The notes under the pieces were generated by a model. That model was not told the DNA's origin, searched no databases, and was given only the letters and a program-made list of their open reading frames with translations. Positions 52,997 to 62,192 of a stretch of DNA of 64,000 bases are shown in pieces. A program made the position numbers and the translations under genes. The stretch is from Paenibacillus marchantiae (GTDB taxonomy: Bacteria; Bacillota; Bacilli; Paenibacillales; Paenibacillaceae). Position 1 is the first letter of the stretch. Every line of letters starts with the position of its first letter. The stretch lies in NCBI RefSeq assembly GCF_028771845.1, contig NZ_CP118270.1:1798001-1862000 (forward strand). The letters are read 5' to 3'.

Positions 52997-53395
52997 TTGT
53001 ATTCATTGGCTAAACAACTCGCAGGAAGAATGAAAGCGATTATGGACATTGAAAGTGAAATTGCTGAAGCTGAGCGTAATCAGCAAGGTGAAGAATTTGT
53101 GCGTGATTTAGAACAGAAAAGATCAGACTTGATAAAAACCTTTACACGCGATGAGTTATTGGTCATAAAAACGGTAATGAATGTTGGACGATCGGAGAGA
53201 GGCTATCGGTACCATTTTAACTCTAATGAAATTGAAATCATTCACTTACCGATTGAATTAACTGGGCCTGAACTGATGCAAAAATACTCATATTACCTCG
53301 TACATAAGACCAAACAGGAACTTGCCAATGGCATCGAATATTATACGGCTGTATCGGAACAGCTGAAAGAAGGTATGGAAATATTGAAGCTTTAA
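52997..53395 (+). CDS. Coiled-coil-containing protein of unknown function
   Basis: 132-residue protein. The first half is a long helix, probably coiled coil (AGRMKAIMDIESEIAEAERNQQG, cited in part as IMDIESEIAEAERNQQG). The rest is mixed, with VGRSERGYRYHFNSNEIEII and LVHKTKQELANGIEYYTAV. TTG 52997 is the start, 6 bases after AAGGAGGA (52983-52990). It pairs with the 104-residue gene downstream, and the two lie between similar hairpins. I do not recognise either product; they resemble small accessory or immunity-type proteins only in size. Confidence 0.65.
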   Translation: MYSLAKQLAGRMKAIMDIESEIAEAERNQQGEEFVRDLEQKRSDLIKTFTRDELLVIKTVMNVGRSERGYRYHFNSNEIEIIHLPIELTGPELMQKYSYYLVHKTKQELANGIEYYTAVSEQLKEGMEILKL

Positions 53396-53428
53396 ACTAC
53401 TAATTATAGATGAAGGGAGGTATGTAAA

Positions 53429-53743
53429 TTGATAATGAAGATTTCACACTATACGCCAGATGGTTTCTATTATTATGTTCCCGATCAATATGCAGAGCAG
53501 ATAGAAGAGTGGAGAATTGAATTTTCTGATTTTTTGCAGAGCATAGAGGGGAAACATCCGTTCACAGAATATATTGAATCTATTAATTATGAGGGCAATT
53601 TAGAATATGCTGTTTTTGGCCGTAGTTACGGAGGGGATGATTTCATGGACTGGATAAACGTGGAGAAATTAAACTGCAGAGGTGTATATCGCATTCCTGC
53701 GCCACCTGATGATTCGGAAGTTGGATTGAAGATTGATTTTTAA
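53429..53743 (+). CDS. Small acidic protein of unknown function
   Basis: 104-residue protein rich in Tyr, Asp and Glu (ISHYTPDGFYYYVPDQYAEQI, LEYAVFGRSYGGDDFMDWINV). TTG 53429 lies 8 bases after AAGGGAGG (53413-53420); ATG 53435 is also possible. It ends with LKIDF. It starts 33 bases after the 132-residue gene and is surely co-transcribed. No signal peptide or membrane segment. The fold looks alpha/beta; function unknown. Confidence 0.6.
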   Translation: MIMKISHYTPDGFYYYVPDQYAEQIEEWRIEFSDFLQSIEGKHPFTEYIESINYEGNLEYAVFGRSYGGDDFMDWINVEKLNCRGVYRIPAPPDDSEVGLKIDF

Positions 53744-53774
53744 ACATATATCGATTATTAAAAATGGAAAAATC

Positions 53775-53825
53775 AAAAAAAAGCTCCCCGTCACCGTGTA
53801 GAGCGCACGTGGCGGGGATCTTTTT
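53775..53825. terminator. Bidirectional hairpin after the two-gene cassette
   Basis: AGCTCCCCG (53782-53790) pairs, with one mismatch, with CGGGGATCT (53813-53821). A run lies at 53774-53782 and T run after, so it can end both this cassette and acnA. Confidence 0.75.
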
Positions 53826-53857
53826 GTACAACTTAACTGCATTAAATATAAATGCGA

Positions 53858-56572
53858 TTAAGATTTTTTCATCATTTGACGCAATACGGTTTGCAGGATA
53901 CCGCCGTTGTGGTAGTAGTCCACATCAACCATGCTGTCCAGACGAGCGATGACAGGGAAGTCGAACTTGGTGCCGTCCTCACGAGTTACGGTAACCGTCA
54001 GTTCTTGTCCTGGTTTCACATCATTGCTCAGACCTGTGATGTCATACGTTTCACGACCGTTCAGACCGAGGCTGGACCAGCCGTGACCTTCCTGGAATTG
54101 CAATGGCATTACGCCCATGCCCACCAGGTTACTGCGGTGAATACGCTCGAAGCTTTCTGCGATAACGGCTTTGACGCCAAGCAGGAATGTTCCTTTTGCC
54201 GCCCAGTCACGCGAGCTTCCTGTACCATACTCTTTACCTGCGATAACGATCAGGTTCTGTCCTTCGTCCTGATACTTCATGGAAGCATCGTAGATGGACA
54301 TTTCTTCGTCCGTTGGCAGGTATTTCGTAATACCACCCTCAGTACCTGGAGCCACTTGGTTACGAATACGAATGTTGGCAAATGTACCACGCATCATAAC
54401 TTCGTGGTTACCACGACGGGAGCCGTAAGAGTTGAAGTCTTTGCGTTCTACGCCATGTTCTTTCAGGTACAGTCCAGCCGGACTGGATGGTGCGATATTA
54501 CCCGCTGGCGAGATGTGATCCGTTGTTACGGAGTCAGCAAGCAATGCCATAACACGTGCGGAACGAATATCTGCGATATCAGTCAACTTGTCGCCAAGCT
54601 CTTGGAAGAATGGTGGATTCTGAATGTACGTGGAGTTTGGATCCCACTCATACAATTCGCCTTCCGGTACAGGGATCGTATTCCAACGTTCGTTAGCTGT
54701 AAATACGTTCTCGTATTTGTTGCGGAACATCTGTGCGTTCAGCGAGCTAGCGATGGTATCCTTGATTTCCTCGGAGCTAGGCCAGAGGTCTTTCAGGAAT
54801 ACAGGCTCGTTGTTGGTATCATAACCGATTGGATCGGTTGCAAAATCAATATTAACGGTACCCGCGAGAGCATACGCCACAACGAGTGGCGGAGAAGCCA
54901 GATAGTTGGCTTTGACTTGCGCGTGCACACGACCTTCAAAGTTACGGTTACCGGACAATACAGCCGCTACCGTCAAATCGTTCTCGGAGATTGCTTCGCT
55001 TACTTCGTCTGGCAGTGGGCCAGAGTTACCGATGCAAGTTGCGCAACCATAGCCGGCAACGTTGAATCCGAGTTTGTCGAGATATTCGATCAGACCTGCT
55101 TTTTCCAGATACTCGGTAACAACGAGGGAACCCGGAGTCAAGCTGCTTTTCACGTAGCCAGGCTTAGTCAGACCACGTTCAACGGCTTTTTTCGCAAGTA
55201 GACCCGCTCCGACCATAACGCTAGGGTTGGATGTGTTGGTGCAGCTTGTGATTGCCGCGATAACGACAGCACCAGCAGACAGTTCGCTAGTGGAACCGTT
55301 CGGGTGTTTCACAGGTACTTTTTCTGCAATTTTTTCGTCGCTCAGTCCGTAACCGCCTTTGTCGATCGGCGTACGGATGATACTGTTGAAGCTATCCTTC
55401 ATTTGAGTCAACTCGATGCGATCTTGTGGACGCTTAGGTCCCGCGAGACTTGGTACAACGGATGCCAGGTCAAGTTCGATCACATCTGTAAATTCAGGAT
55501 CAACCGTATCAGCAGTACGGAACATGTTCTGAGCTTTATAATAAGCTTCAACCAGATCCACCTGTTCGTCGGTACGGCCGGTATTACGCATATAGTTCAG
55601 TGTTTCGCTATCAACAGGGAAGAAACCAATTGTTGCGCCGTACTCTGGTGCCATGTTGGCTACCGTTGCACGGTCAGCCAGGCTGATGTTGCTAAGACCC
55701 GGTCCGTAGAACTCGACAAATTTACCGACAACGCCTTTTTTACGCAGCATTTGAGTAACTGTGAGTGCCAGATCCGTTGCCGTTGAGCCTTCGCTCAGGC
55801 TACCTGTCAATTTGAAACCGATAACGTCCGGTGTTACAAAATAAAGCGGTTGGCCCAGCATACCTGCTTCAGCCTCGATCCCGCCAACACCCCAACCAAC
55901 AACGCCGAGTCCGTTGATCATGGTGGTGTGGGAGTCCGTTCCTACGAGGGAATCCGGGAATACAACAGTTTCGCCATCAATGGTTTTGGTTGCAGCCACG
56001 GAAGCCAAGTACTCCAAGTTAACTTGGTGAACAATCCCTGTGGATGGTGGAACTGCACGGAAGTTGTTGAATGCCGTTTGTGCCCAGCGCAAGAAGCGGT
56101 AACGCTCTTCGTTACGCTCGAATTCAACCTTGATGTTGTAGTCGAGTGCATCGTTCGTTCCGAACGCATCAACCATAACGGAGTGGTCGATAACGAGATC
56201 GACGGGAACGAGTGGATTGATCTGTTTTGGATCGCCGCCTGCTTTTTTCACGGTATCGCGCATTGCTGCAAGGTCAACGACCACGGGTACACCAGTGAAA
56301 TCCTGCAGAACGATACGTGCAGGGATAAATGGAATTTCTTTGTTATTGTCACGGCCTTCTGCCCAGCCGGTCAGTTGTTTTACATGTTCTTCGGTAATAG
56401 CACGTCCGTCGAATTGACGAATAGCTGCTTCGAGCAGCACTTTAATGGAGAAAGGGAGCTTGGAAAGGTCGCCGTAGCCGCCTTCCTGAAGAGCATCTAA
56501 ACTGTAGTAGCGATAAGACTTGCCTCCGACCTCAAGACTGCGGGCCGCGGAGAAATGATTCTTGGCTGACAT
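53858..56572 (-). CDS. acnA: Aconitate hydratase
   Basis: Tricarboxylic-acid-cycle enzyme of 904 residues that interconverts citrate and isocitrate; also an iron-responsive RNA-binding protein in B. subtilis. Cluster-binding cysteines occur in [14 protein letters not shown] and [13 protein letters not shown]. The N-terminal block [49 protein letters not shown] and C-terminal [15 protein letters not shown] are typical of AcnA/CitB. AAGGAGGTACATGT precedes the ATG on the minus strand. Paired dyads (TTCAT-x-AGGTGAA type) lie upstream at 56615 and 56665. It converges on the cassette, with a long but spurious opposite frame. Confidence 0.97.
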   Translation of the reverse strand: MSAKNHFSAARSLEVGGKSYRYYSLDALQEGGYGDLSKLPFSIKVLLEAAIRQFDGRAITEEHVKQLTGWAEGRDNNKEIPFIPARIVLQDFTGVPVVVDLAAMRDTVKKAGGDPKQINPLVPVDLVIDHSVMVDAFGTNDALDYNIKVEFERNEERYRFLRWAQTAFNNFRAVPPSTGIVHQVNLEYLASVAATKTIDGETVVFPDSLVGTDSHTTMINGLGVVGWGVGGIEAEAGMLGQPLYFVTPDVIGFKLTGSLSEGSTATDLALTVTQMLRKKGVVGKFVEFYGPGLSNISLADRATVANMAPEYGATIGFFPVDSETLNYMRNTGRTDEQVDLVEAYYKAQNMFRTADTVDPEFTDVIELDLASVVPSLAGPKRPQDRIELTQMKDSFNSIIRTPIDKGGYGLSDEKIAEKVPVKHPNGSTSELSAGAVVIAAITSCTNTSNPSVMVGAGLLAKKAVERGLTKPGYVKSSLTPGSLVVTEYLEKAGLIEYLDKLGFNVAGYGCATCIGNSGPLPDEVSEAISENDLTVAAVLSGNRNFEGRVHAQVKANYLASPPLVVAYALAGTVNIDFATDPIGYDTNNEPVFLKDLWPSSEEIKDTIASSLNAQMFRNKYENVFTANERWNTIPVPEGELYEWDPNSTYIQNPPFFQELGDKLTDIADIRSARVMALLADSVTTDHISPAGNIAPSSPAGLYLKEHGVERKDFNSYGSRRGNHEVMMRGTFANIRIRNQVAPGTEGGITKYLPTDEEMSIYDASMKYQDEGQNLIVIAGKEYGTGSSRDWAAKGTFLLGVKAVIAESFERIHRSNLVGMGVMPLQFQEGHGWSSLGLNGRETYDITGLSNDVKPGQELTVTVTREDGTKFDFPVIARLDSMVDVDYYHNGGILQTVLRQMMKKS

Positions 56573-56953
56573 ACATGTACCTCCTTAAAATGTGTCGGTG
56601 AGATGAAGAAAACGTTCATTTAGGTGAAGAACAGGCCTTCATCGTTCCGTGTCCTTGTTCGTTAGTTTCATTAGGTGAAACGTAATTTCATAATCGTAAC
56701 TTTAGTTTTAAGTATACCGTTTTCAACTCCGTACGTAAAGGGCTTTTTGCCTGTCCAGCCAAGCCATTGAGAGATTGAATGCGTTCTCAAGTAAAGGGAA
56801 TGGACGCGATCTCTTCCGTACGCATTATCCCCGATAATAAGGCTTCAAAACAGAACCAGACACATACAACCGAAATTCTCTCATATAAATAAAAAAGAGT
56901 TTTCATGCAATGGATCATTCCGGACAGAACTCATGCCAAAGGGGGACACAGGC
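56573..56953. other. Divergent intergenic region of acnA
   Basis: About 380 bases with no gene. It carries the acnA promoter side with two dyads (56615-56628, 56665-56681). The right part leads to the amidase-domain gene and is AT-rich; no promoter there is convincing. Confidence 0.4.
56665..56681. promoter_or_regulatory. GTTTCA-N5-TGAAAC repeat upstream of acnA
   Basis: GTTTCA-TTAGG-TGAAAC is a perfect 6+5+6 inverted repeat, about 93 bases upstream of the acnA start. A related half-match (TTCATTTAGGTGAA, 56615-56628) lies about 50 bases nearer the gene. The same spaced motif is upstream of the IclR gene at 40790-40806. Confidence 0.5.
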
Positions 56954-57952
56954 TTGGAACGCGAATGGAAGAGTGCCTTATATACCTACGTGAACCAGTA
57001 TAATCGCTGTGAGATCGACTACCGTCCACAGACAAGCGAACGGATTGTCACCGATCCGGAATTTGTGCTGGAACGGGGAGAGCGGATGGCCAGACTGGAC
57101 CAATGGTACCGCAAGCGGCGGGCGGTGCCTCTTCGCAGTGAGACCAGCGCCAAGCTTGTGCGGACACTTATGGATGGGTCCGATGAATCGGTCGTCGATG
57201 TGCAATTGTACAGCAGGCTGTTCTATGAGAAGAATGGTTTGACCCATCGGGAAGACCGGATTGAACGGGAACGCCTGACCTTTCTTAGGCAAAGTGGAGT
57301 TTGGACCATTGCACGTGTAGAACGTGAAGTGCCGGAGCGTCGCCCGGTAGGAGAGGGCCGTCCTTTTCAACAAGCTGATTTTGTACAGGCGATGAATCGG
57401 CCGCTGCTTAACCGAGAAGTACTGGGACAGGGTAGGAGATCGAAGCAGCAGCTGTATCGTAGGGATCTGGCTGTCGCCTATGCGGACCGGTGGTGGAATG
57501 CGGGAAACCCGGCATTTGAGGAATTCGAAGTAGATTGCACCAATTATGTGTCCCAATGTCTCTTTGCAGGGGGAGCACCCATCCACTATACTGGTAAAAG
57601 AGAAGCAGGATGGTGGTACAAAGGCTATGTAAATGGCTCTGAAATGTGGAGTTACAGCTGGGCCGTGTCCAATAGTCTGGAGCGTTATTTATCTGGCAGC
57701 AGCTGGGGATTGTCAGCAACCGAAGTGGATCGTCCAGAGCAGCTAATGCTTGGAGATGTAGTCCTCTACGACTGGGACGGGGACGGCAGGTTTCAGCACA
57801 GTACGGTTGTGACCGCTTTTGATGCGGGGGGCATGCCACTTGTGAACGCACATACAGTCAGCAGCCGCCACCGTTTTTGGGATTACCGGGATTCTTACGC
57901 TTGGAACGAGCGGACGGTGTACCGGCTTTTTCACATTGCAGATGAGTTTTGA
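56954..57952 (+). CDS. Amidase-domain (Amidase_6 type) protein
   Basis: About 332 residues. A C-terminal cysteine-peptidase-like domain has FEEFEVDCTNYVSQCLFAGG (catalytic Cys type), the His in GRFQHSTVVTAFD and Asn in VNAHT, matching the Amidase_6 family found in Bacillota cell-wall-associated proteins. The N-terminal 170 residues are hydrophilic and basic (WYRKRRAVPLRSETSAKLVRT). No signal peptide is visible. AAAGGGGGA supports TTG 56954 rather than ATG 56933, which lies before it. The B. subtilis homologue type is YhbB, next to queG there; here it is apart. Substrate unknown. Confidence 0.82.
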   Translation: MEREWKSALYTYVNQYNRCEIDYRPQTSERIVTDPEFVLERGERMARLDQWYRKRRAVPLRSETSAKLVRTLMDGSDESVVDVQLYSRLFYEKNGLTHREDRIERERLTFLRQSGVWTIARVEREVPERRPVGEGRPFQQADFVQAMNRPLLNREVLGQGRRSKQQLYRRDLAVAYADRWWNAGNPAFEEFEVDCTNYVSQCLFAGGAPIHYTGKREAGWWYKGYVNGSEMWSYSWAVSNSLERYLSGSSWGLSATEVDRPEQLMLGDVVLYDWDGDGRFQHSTVVTAFDAGGMPLVNAHTVSSRHRFWDYRDSYAWNERTVYRLFHIADEF

Positions 57953-58085
57953 TGGTCAAAGATTTTACGGGATTCGGTGACGTGGACATCTGGTTCCGTG
58001 TAAAATAAGTCTAGATAACAGAATAAAAGTGGTGCTGAACATGCAGATATGGCAGCATCATTGCACAGATAATCGGAGGTTACAC

Positions 58086-59186
58086 ATGAGTATGGATAAA
58101 TTAACAGTAGGCGTCGTTTACGGCGGAAAGTCAGGCGAGCATGAGGTGTCGCTGCAAACGGCGTTTGCTGTAACGAACGCATTTGATTATGAGAAGTATG
58201 AACTGGTTCCTTTTTATATCTCCAAGCAGGGTACGTGGAAAAAAGGATCCGTTATGCACGCGCCATTCGCGCAGATTGAAGATTTGAAGCTGGAGCAGGC
58301 GGCGGGCGGAACACAGGAAGCGCTGAACGCGCTGTTCGGCCGTTTATATGGCGGAGAAGAGGCGATGGACGTCATGTTCCCGCTGCTGCACGGTACGTTT
58401 GGTGAGGATGGCACGATTCAAGGGATGTTCGAGATGGCGGATATGCCTTATGTTGGCGCAGGTGTACTCGCTTCGGCAGGCGGCATGGACAAAGTGGTCA
58501 TGAAGAAACTGTTCGCGCAGGCCGGAATCGACCAATGTGCCTTTACGTATTTTAACGCTACTCAATGGAAACAGACCGAACATGAAATGATCTTGCAGGT
58601 GGAAGATCAACTGGGCTATCCGTGTTTCATTAAGCCGGCCAATCTCGGTTCCAGCGTAGGAATCTCGAAGGCGCGTAACCGGGATGAACTGAAGAAAGCA
58701 GTGGAGTTCGCTCTCCGTTACGATACCAAGGTAGTCATTGAGGAGTTTGTAGAGGCTCGAGAAGTTGAAGTCAGTGTACTTGGAAATGACGAACCGATGG
58801 CTTCTGTACCAGGAGAAATCGTATCTTCCGGTGAATATTATGACTATGCAGCCAAATACATCGATGGACAGTCTCAGATGCTGATCCCTGCTCCGCTCGA
58901 CCCGGAAGCCGCAGATCGCATTCGTGAGGCCGCATTGCAGGCATTCCGTGCGATTGAAGGCAATGGCATTTCCCGTGCAGACTTCTTCATTCGCAAATCG
59001 GATGGGGCATTGCTTATTAATGAAGTAAACACCATGCCTGGTTTCACACCATACAGCATGTACCCGCTCTTGTGGCGTGAAACGGGCGTATCGTATGCCG
59101 AACTGCTGGATCGCATGATTGAGCTGGCTTTGGAACGCTACAACCGCAAGCAGGCGCTGAACTATGAGAATGGCGTACAGGCGTAG
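58086..59186 (+). CDS. ddl: D-alanine--D-alanine ligase
   Basis: ATP-dependent ligase of about 366 residues making the D-Ala-D-Ala end of peptidoglycan precursors. It has GGKSGEHEVSLQTA, LLHGTFGEDGTIQG, KPANLGSSVGISKA, EVEVSVLGNDE and the omega-loop YYDYAAKYIDGQSQ, then NEVNTMPGFTPYSMYP. The Tyr-Asp-Tyr-x-x-Lys-Tyr loop marks a D-Ala-D-Ala enzyme, not a D-Ala-D-lactate VanA type. CGGAGG supports ATG 58086; the longer frame from 58029 adds 19 residues without a site. It lies 6 kb from the van-type genes, not in the same operon. Confidence 0.95.
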   Translation: MSMDKLTVGVVYGGKSGEHEVSLQTAFAVTNAFDYEKYELVPFYISKQGTWKKGSVMHAPFAQIEDLKLEQAAGGTQEALNALFGRLYGGEEAMDVMFPLLHGTFGEDGTIQGMFEMADMPYVGAGVLASAGGMDKVVMKKLFAQAGIDQCAFTYFNATQWKQTEHEMILQVEDQLGYPCFIKPANLGSSVGISKARNRDELKKAVEFALRYDTKVVIEEFVEAREVEVSVLGNDEPMASVPGEIVSSGEYYDYAAKYIDGQSQMLIPAPLDPEAADRIREAALQAFRAIEGNGISRADFFIRKSDGALLINEVNTMPGFTPYSMYPLLWRETGVSYAELLDRMIELALERYNRKQALNYENGVQA

Positions 59187-59217
59187 CCTAAGGACGACAT
59201 TATAAGGAGGGGTATGA

Positions 59218-59541
59218 ATGGGATTTCAGACCGAATTCAATTCCGTGTGCAAGTTCAAGAATGAACAAGAGCTGTTTGAATTGCTTGAATACGGCCGTGG
59301 CAAAATGGTCAAACAAGGCTTTCGTGTATTTCCTACCGGACAGAAAGTCATTGCTTACACACCGGATAACGTGGCCGTAGCCATCGTAAAAATCGTAGTC
59401 TCCATTGCTGAGATTAACTTCCAGGGTCAAGAAGTGACCGAAGTGGAGATGCAATTGATCCGTAAACTGAACGAGGAAGAATCACGCATTCAGACTGCTC
59501 TCGCGGACGAGATGTTCTTTGGTGAACAGGCACAGGGGTAG
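59218..59541 (+). CDS. Conserved-looking protein of unknown function
   Basis: 107-residue protein in the ddl transcript region, with AAGGAGGGGT just before the ATG and 31 bases after ddl. The N-terminal MGFQTEFNSVCKFK followed by MVKQGFRVFPTGQKVIAYTPDNVAVAIVKI resembles a family of small Bacillota proteins (the opening M-G-x-x-x-E-x-N and G-x-R-V/I-x-P), but I cannot name it with certainty. The rest is helical and acidic. Role unknown. Confidence 0.7.
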   Translation: MGFQTEFNSVCKFKNEQELFELLEYGRGKMVKQGFRVFPTGQKVIAYTPDNVAVAIVKIVVSIAEINFQGQEVTEVEMQLIRKLNEEESRIQTALADEMFFGEQAQG

Positions 59542-59697
59542 TTTGTTACATGTGGACCGGGATTGAATGGACGGATTTGTCCAAATCACGATTATGGTCA
59601 CTCTTTTAGGGTAAAACTTGGTTATATAAAGTGAAGGGAAGACTGCCGGCTTCATATACCGGGAAGGAATCCCGCCCTAATAGAGAGGAAGAAATTC

Positions 59698-60699
59698 ATG
59701 CTCGTACGTTTTGGTTATGTGGCGATGTCCGTGCTTGTGGAGAATGCTTCACCTTCCCGGACGATGACTATGTCCAGCTTTAAGAAAATTGATGATAGGG
59801 AAGCAGCAATTCGCAAGCTTGAACGGATTGCAGCCGAGAATTTGCATAATACATTACGTTTGCTCAGACACAACAAAGGAAGCCATATTCATGTATATCG
59901 TTTCTCTTCCAAATTAATTCCGCTAGCAACGCATGAGGATCTCAGTGATTGGGACCCGTTTCCCGCGCTTAAGCAGGATTTTGCCGCGATTGGCGATTTT
60001 GTGAAGGAGAACCAGATGCGTGTGTCTTTCCACCCGGATCATTTTACGGTACTCAGCACACCTCGGGAGGAAGTGCTGCGCAACTCCATGCGCGACCTTC
60101 GCCATCATGTACGGATGCTGGATGCCATGGGGCTGAATGCCACTGCCAAGAACAATATACATATTGGTGGTGCATACGGGGACAAGCCTAGTGCAGCGCT
60201 GCGTTTTGAAGAAAATTTTCTGAAGCTGGATCGGGATATTCAGGAACGGATGACGCTCGAAAATGATGACAAAACGTTCAATGCTCCCGAGACCCTCTCG
60301 GTATGTCAACGTATGGGGCTGCCCATGGTGCTGGATATCCACCATCAATGGGTGAACAATGAAGGCGAACAGCCATGGGATCTCTGGCCGGATATATTGA
60401 AGACTTGGGAGTCTCCGCTTGCTCAAGCGGATTCTCCGGCAGACAAGCCGTTGCCGCCCAAAATTCACGTCTCCAGTCCAAAGAGTGAGAAGGACCTGCG
60501 TGGTCATGCTGATGGTGTTGAGGTGGAGCCGATGCTCGCTTTTTTACGTCATATTGCAGCAGATACGCCCGCTCTTGATGTGATGATTGAGGCCAAACGC
60601 AAGGATGAAGCTCTGGTGCAGTTGATGCAGAAACTAGCATTCTATCACGAAGAGGGTGTGGAATGGGTGGACGAGTCGACGGTAATCATTCATCCGTAG
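59698..60699 (+). CDS. uvsE: UV damage endonuclease UvsE
   Basis: Light-independent UV repair enzyme of 333 residues with TIM-barrel fold. The family blocks VRFGYVAMSVLV, LRLLRHNKGSHIHVYRFSS, VSFHPDHFTVLSTP, NNIHIGGAYGDKPSA, TLENDD, VLDIHHQWVN and DVMIEAKRKDEALV are in order, including metal-binding His, Glu and Asp. AGAGAGGAAGAAATTC precedes the ATG. Standard length. It forms part of a repair set with mutY and the Ogt domain elsewhere. Single gene. Confidence 0.94.
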   Translation: MLVRFGYVAMSVLVENASPSRTMTMSSFKKIDDREAAIRKLERIAAENLHNTLRLLRHNKGSHIHVYRFSSKLIPLATHEDLSDWDPFPALKQDFAAIGDFVKENQMRVSFHPDHFTVLSTPREEVLRNSMRDLRHHVRMLDAMGLNATAKNNIHIGGAYGDKPSAALRFEENFLKLDRDIQERMTLENDDKTFNAPETLSVCQRMGLPMVLDIHHQWVNNEGEQPWDLWPDILKTWESPLAQADSPADKPLPPKIHVSSPKSEKDLRGHADGVEVEPMLAFLRHIAADTPALDVMIEAKRKDEALVQLMQKLAFYHEEGVEWVDESTVIIHP

Positions 60700-60797
60700 C
60701 GCCAAAAGGGGCCTGGGCAACGAGAAACTTTACGACCCTCGGGGCGTATACTTTTAACAAGTATTTTAATTTTTCGTAGATTGATATAGAAAGTAGA

Positions 60798-61670
60798 GTG
60801 AACGCTTTGAATGAGAAGGAAAAAACACCTTATGTCGTGACAAGCAAAAGCTATACTGCCGTCGCCATTAATGCAGCTTCCAAAGCTGGAGAGTGGATCA
60901 AGAGTCGTCTCGGAACTGTGGGGGAGCCCGGAACCAAGTATTCGCCGCAGGATCTCGTCACTGAAGTCGATAAAGGTGCGGAACAGATGATCCGCCGCCT
61001 GATTCTGACGCATTTTCCCCACCATGCCATTCTGGGTGAAGAAGGCGTGGAGCCAGGACCGGAAGCATCAGCGAAGGCACTGAAAGAAGCTGAGGAAGAA
61101 GAGTTTCTCTGGATTGTGGATCCGGTGGACGGAACGACCAATTTCGTACACGGTTTTCCGTTCTACTCCGTATCCATTGCCTTGGCTCATAACGGTGAGG
61201 TGATTGTGGGGGTAATCTACGATCCTTCCCGTGACGAGATGTTTGTTGCGGAAAAAGGAAAAGGCGCTTATGTCCATGGAAACCGGATGCTTGTATCTGG
61301 TGAACAGGAACTGGCCCAGAGCCTGATCGCAGTTGGCTTCCCGGCGGATACGACCTACGCGTTGCCGATCAATATGGCCGCTGTTCAAGCACTGGCACCG
61401 CAAGTACGCAGTCTGCGTGCAGGTGGTTCTGCTGCCCTGCATTTGGCATATGTTGCAGCGGGGCGCCTCAGCGCTTATACCGAAGTCGGTTTGAAGCCTT
61501 GGGATATCGCCGCAGGTGCACTGCTAGTTGAGGAATCCGGCGGCAAGGTTACCGATACCGTGGGGACGCCTTACCAACTGTCGGTGAGCCATGTGGTTGC
61601 CAGCAATGGCAAGATTCATGATGCACTGACGGGTGTGCTGAAGGAAGCAAACGCAACCGGTTTGGAGTAA
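60798..61670 (+). CDS. Inositol monophosphatase family protein
   Basis: 290-residue magnesium-dependent phosphatase. Metal ligands: DLVTEVDKGAEQMI, ILGEEG and the motif WIVDPVDGTTNFVHGFPFYS; a second signature is GLKPWDIAAGALLVEESGG. It fits SuhB/YktC type enzymes; the substrate may be inositol phosphate, fructose bisphosphate or nucleotide phosphate. The start GTG 60798 has a weak site (GAAAGTAGA); a downstream start is not excluded. A 96-residue unknown follows 26 bases later. Confidence 0.9.
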   Translation: MNALNEKEKTPYVVTSKSYTAVAINAASKAGEWIKSRLGTVGEPGTKYSPQDLVTEVDKGAEQMIRRLILTHFPHHAILGEEGVEPGPEASAKALKEAEEEEFLWIVDPVDGTTNFVHGFPFYSVSIALAHNGEVIVGVIYDPSRDEMFVAEKGKGAYVHGNRMLVSGEQELAQSLIAVGFPADTTYALPINMAAVQALAPQVRSLRAGGSAALHLAYVAAGRLSAYTEVGLKPWDIAAGALLVEESGGKVTDTVGTPYQLSVSHVVASNGKIHDALTGVLKEANATGLE

Positions 61671-61695
61671 AAATTTACTGAAGGAGCGAACAACA

Positions 61696-61986
61696 ATGGA
61701 TGAATCCAAAGAACTGGAACGACGTTTGAGTGATATGCTGACTGAAGGGGAGATGGAGGAGTCCGGCGATGCTGACAAACGTGAACGTCAGCTGATTCCT
61801 CCCAAGTACGAGGTGCGCATTCAGACAGAACGAGACCCAATTGTTGAAGAAACGTTGAAGTACCGGGACATGGCACGTGAGGTGGACGATCGCTACGATC
61901 GATATCTAGATCGGTCTGCCGGGAACAAAACGGAAATGGACACGAATGGTTCTGATTTCGGAGACACGAATAAATCAAAGTCTTAA
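61696..61986 (+). CDS. Small acidic hydrophilic protein of unknown function
   Basis: 96-residue protein, highly charged (ELERRLSDMLTEGEMEESG, KYRDMAREVDDRYDRYLDRS), probably helical, with disordered ends. AAGGAGCGAACAACA precedes the ATG. It is the last gene after the phosphatase gene and is followed by a terminator. No family recognised. Confidence 0.65.
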   Translation: MDESKELERRLSDMLTEGEMEESGDADKRERQLIPPKYEVRIQTERDPIVEETLKYRDMAREVDDRYDRYLDRSAGNKTEMDTNGSDFGDTNKSKS

Positions 61987-62017
61987 CGAGTGAACATCGT
62001 GACTATACTCAACGGAT

Positions 62018-62050
62018 AACAGACTTCCCTAATTAGGGGAGTCTGTTTTT
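62018..62050 (+). terminator. Rho-independent terminator
   Basis: A 13-pair stem including one G-U (62018-62030 with 62035-62047) with loop AATT, then T residues. Confidence 0.9.
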
Positions 62051-62192
62051 CGTGCGGATATGGGGTGGAGACGACAGCGCCCCTTTAATAATGTTAGAAT
62101 AGAGTTACACGAACTTCTGTCACCGGAGTGAACAGTGTAATATGTAATTATTTTTTTATTTTATAGATACGGGAAAAAGGAGTGTTCTAAGA

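Noticed and set aside
53852..55201. Long plus-strand frame (449 residues) opposite acnA
   Set aside because: Its product is rich in Cys, Phe and His with no family match, and the minus-strand frame is a complete aconitase; it is a codon-bias shadow.
49232..59186. Complete glycopeptide-resistance operon including the ligase at 58086
   Set aside because: The ligase omega-loop is of the D-Ala-D-Ala type, it lies 6 kb away behind aconitase, and no vanH or vanX is present.
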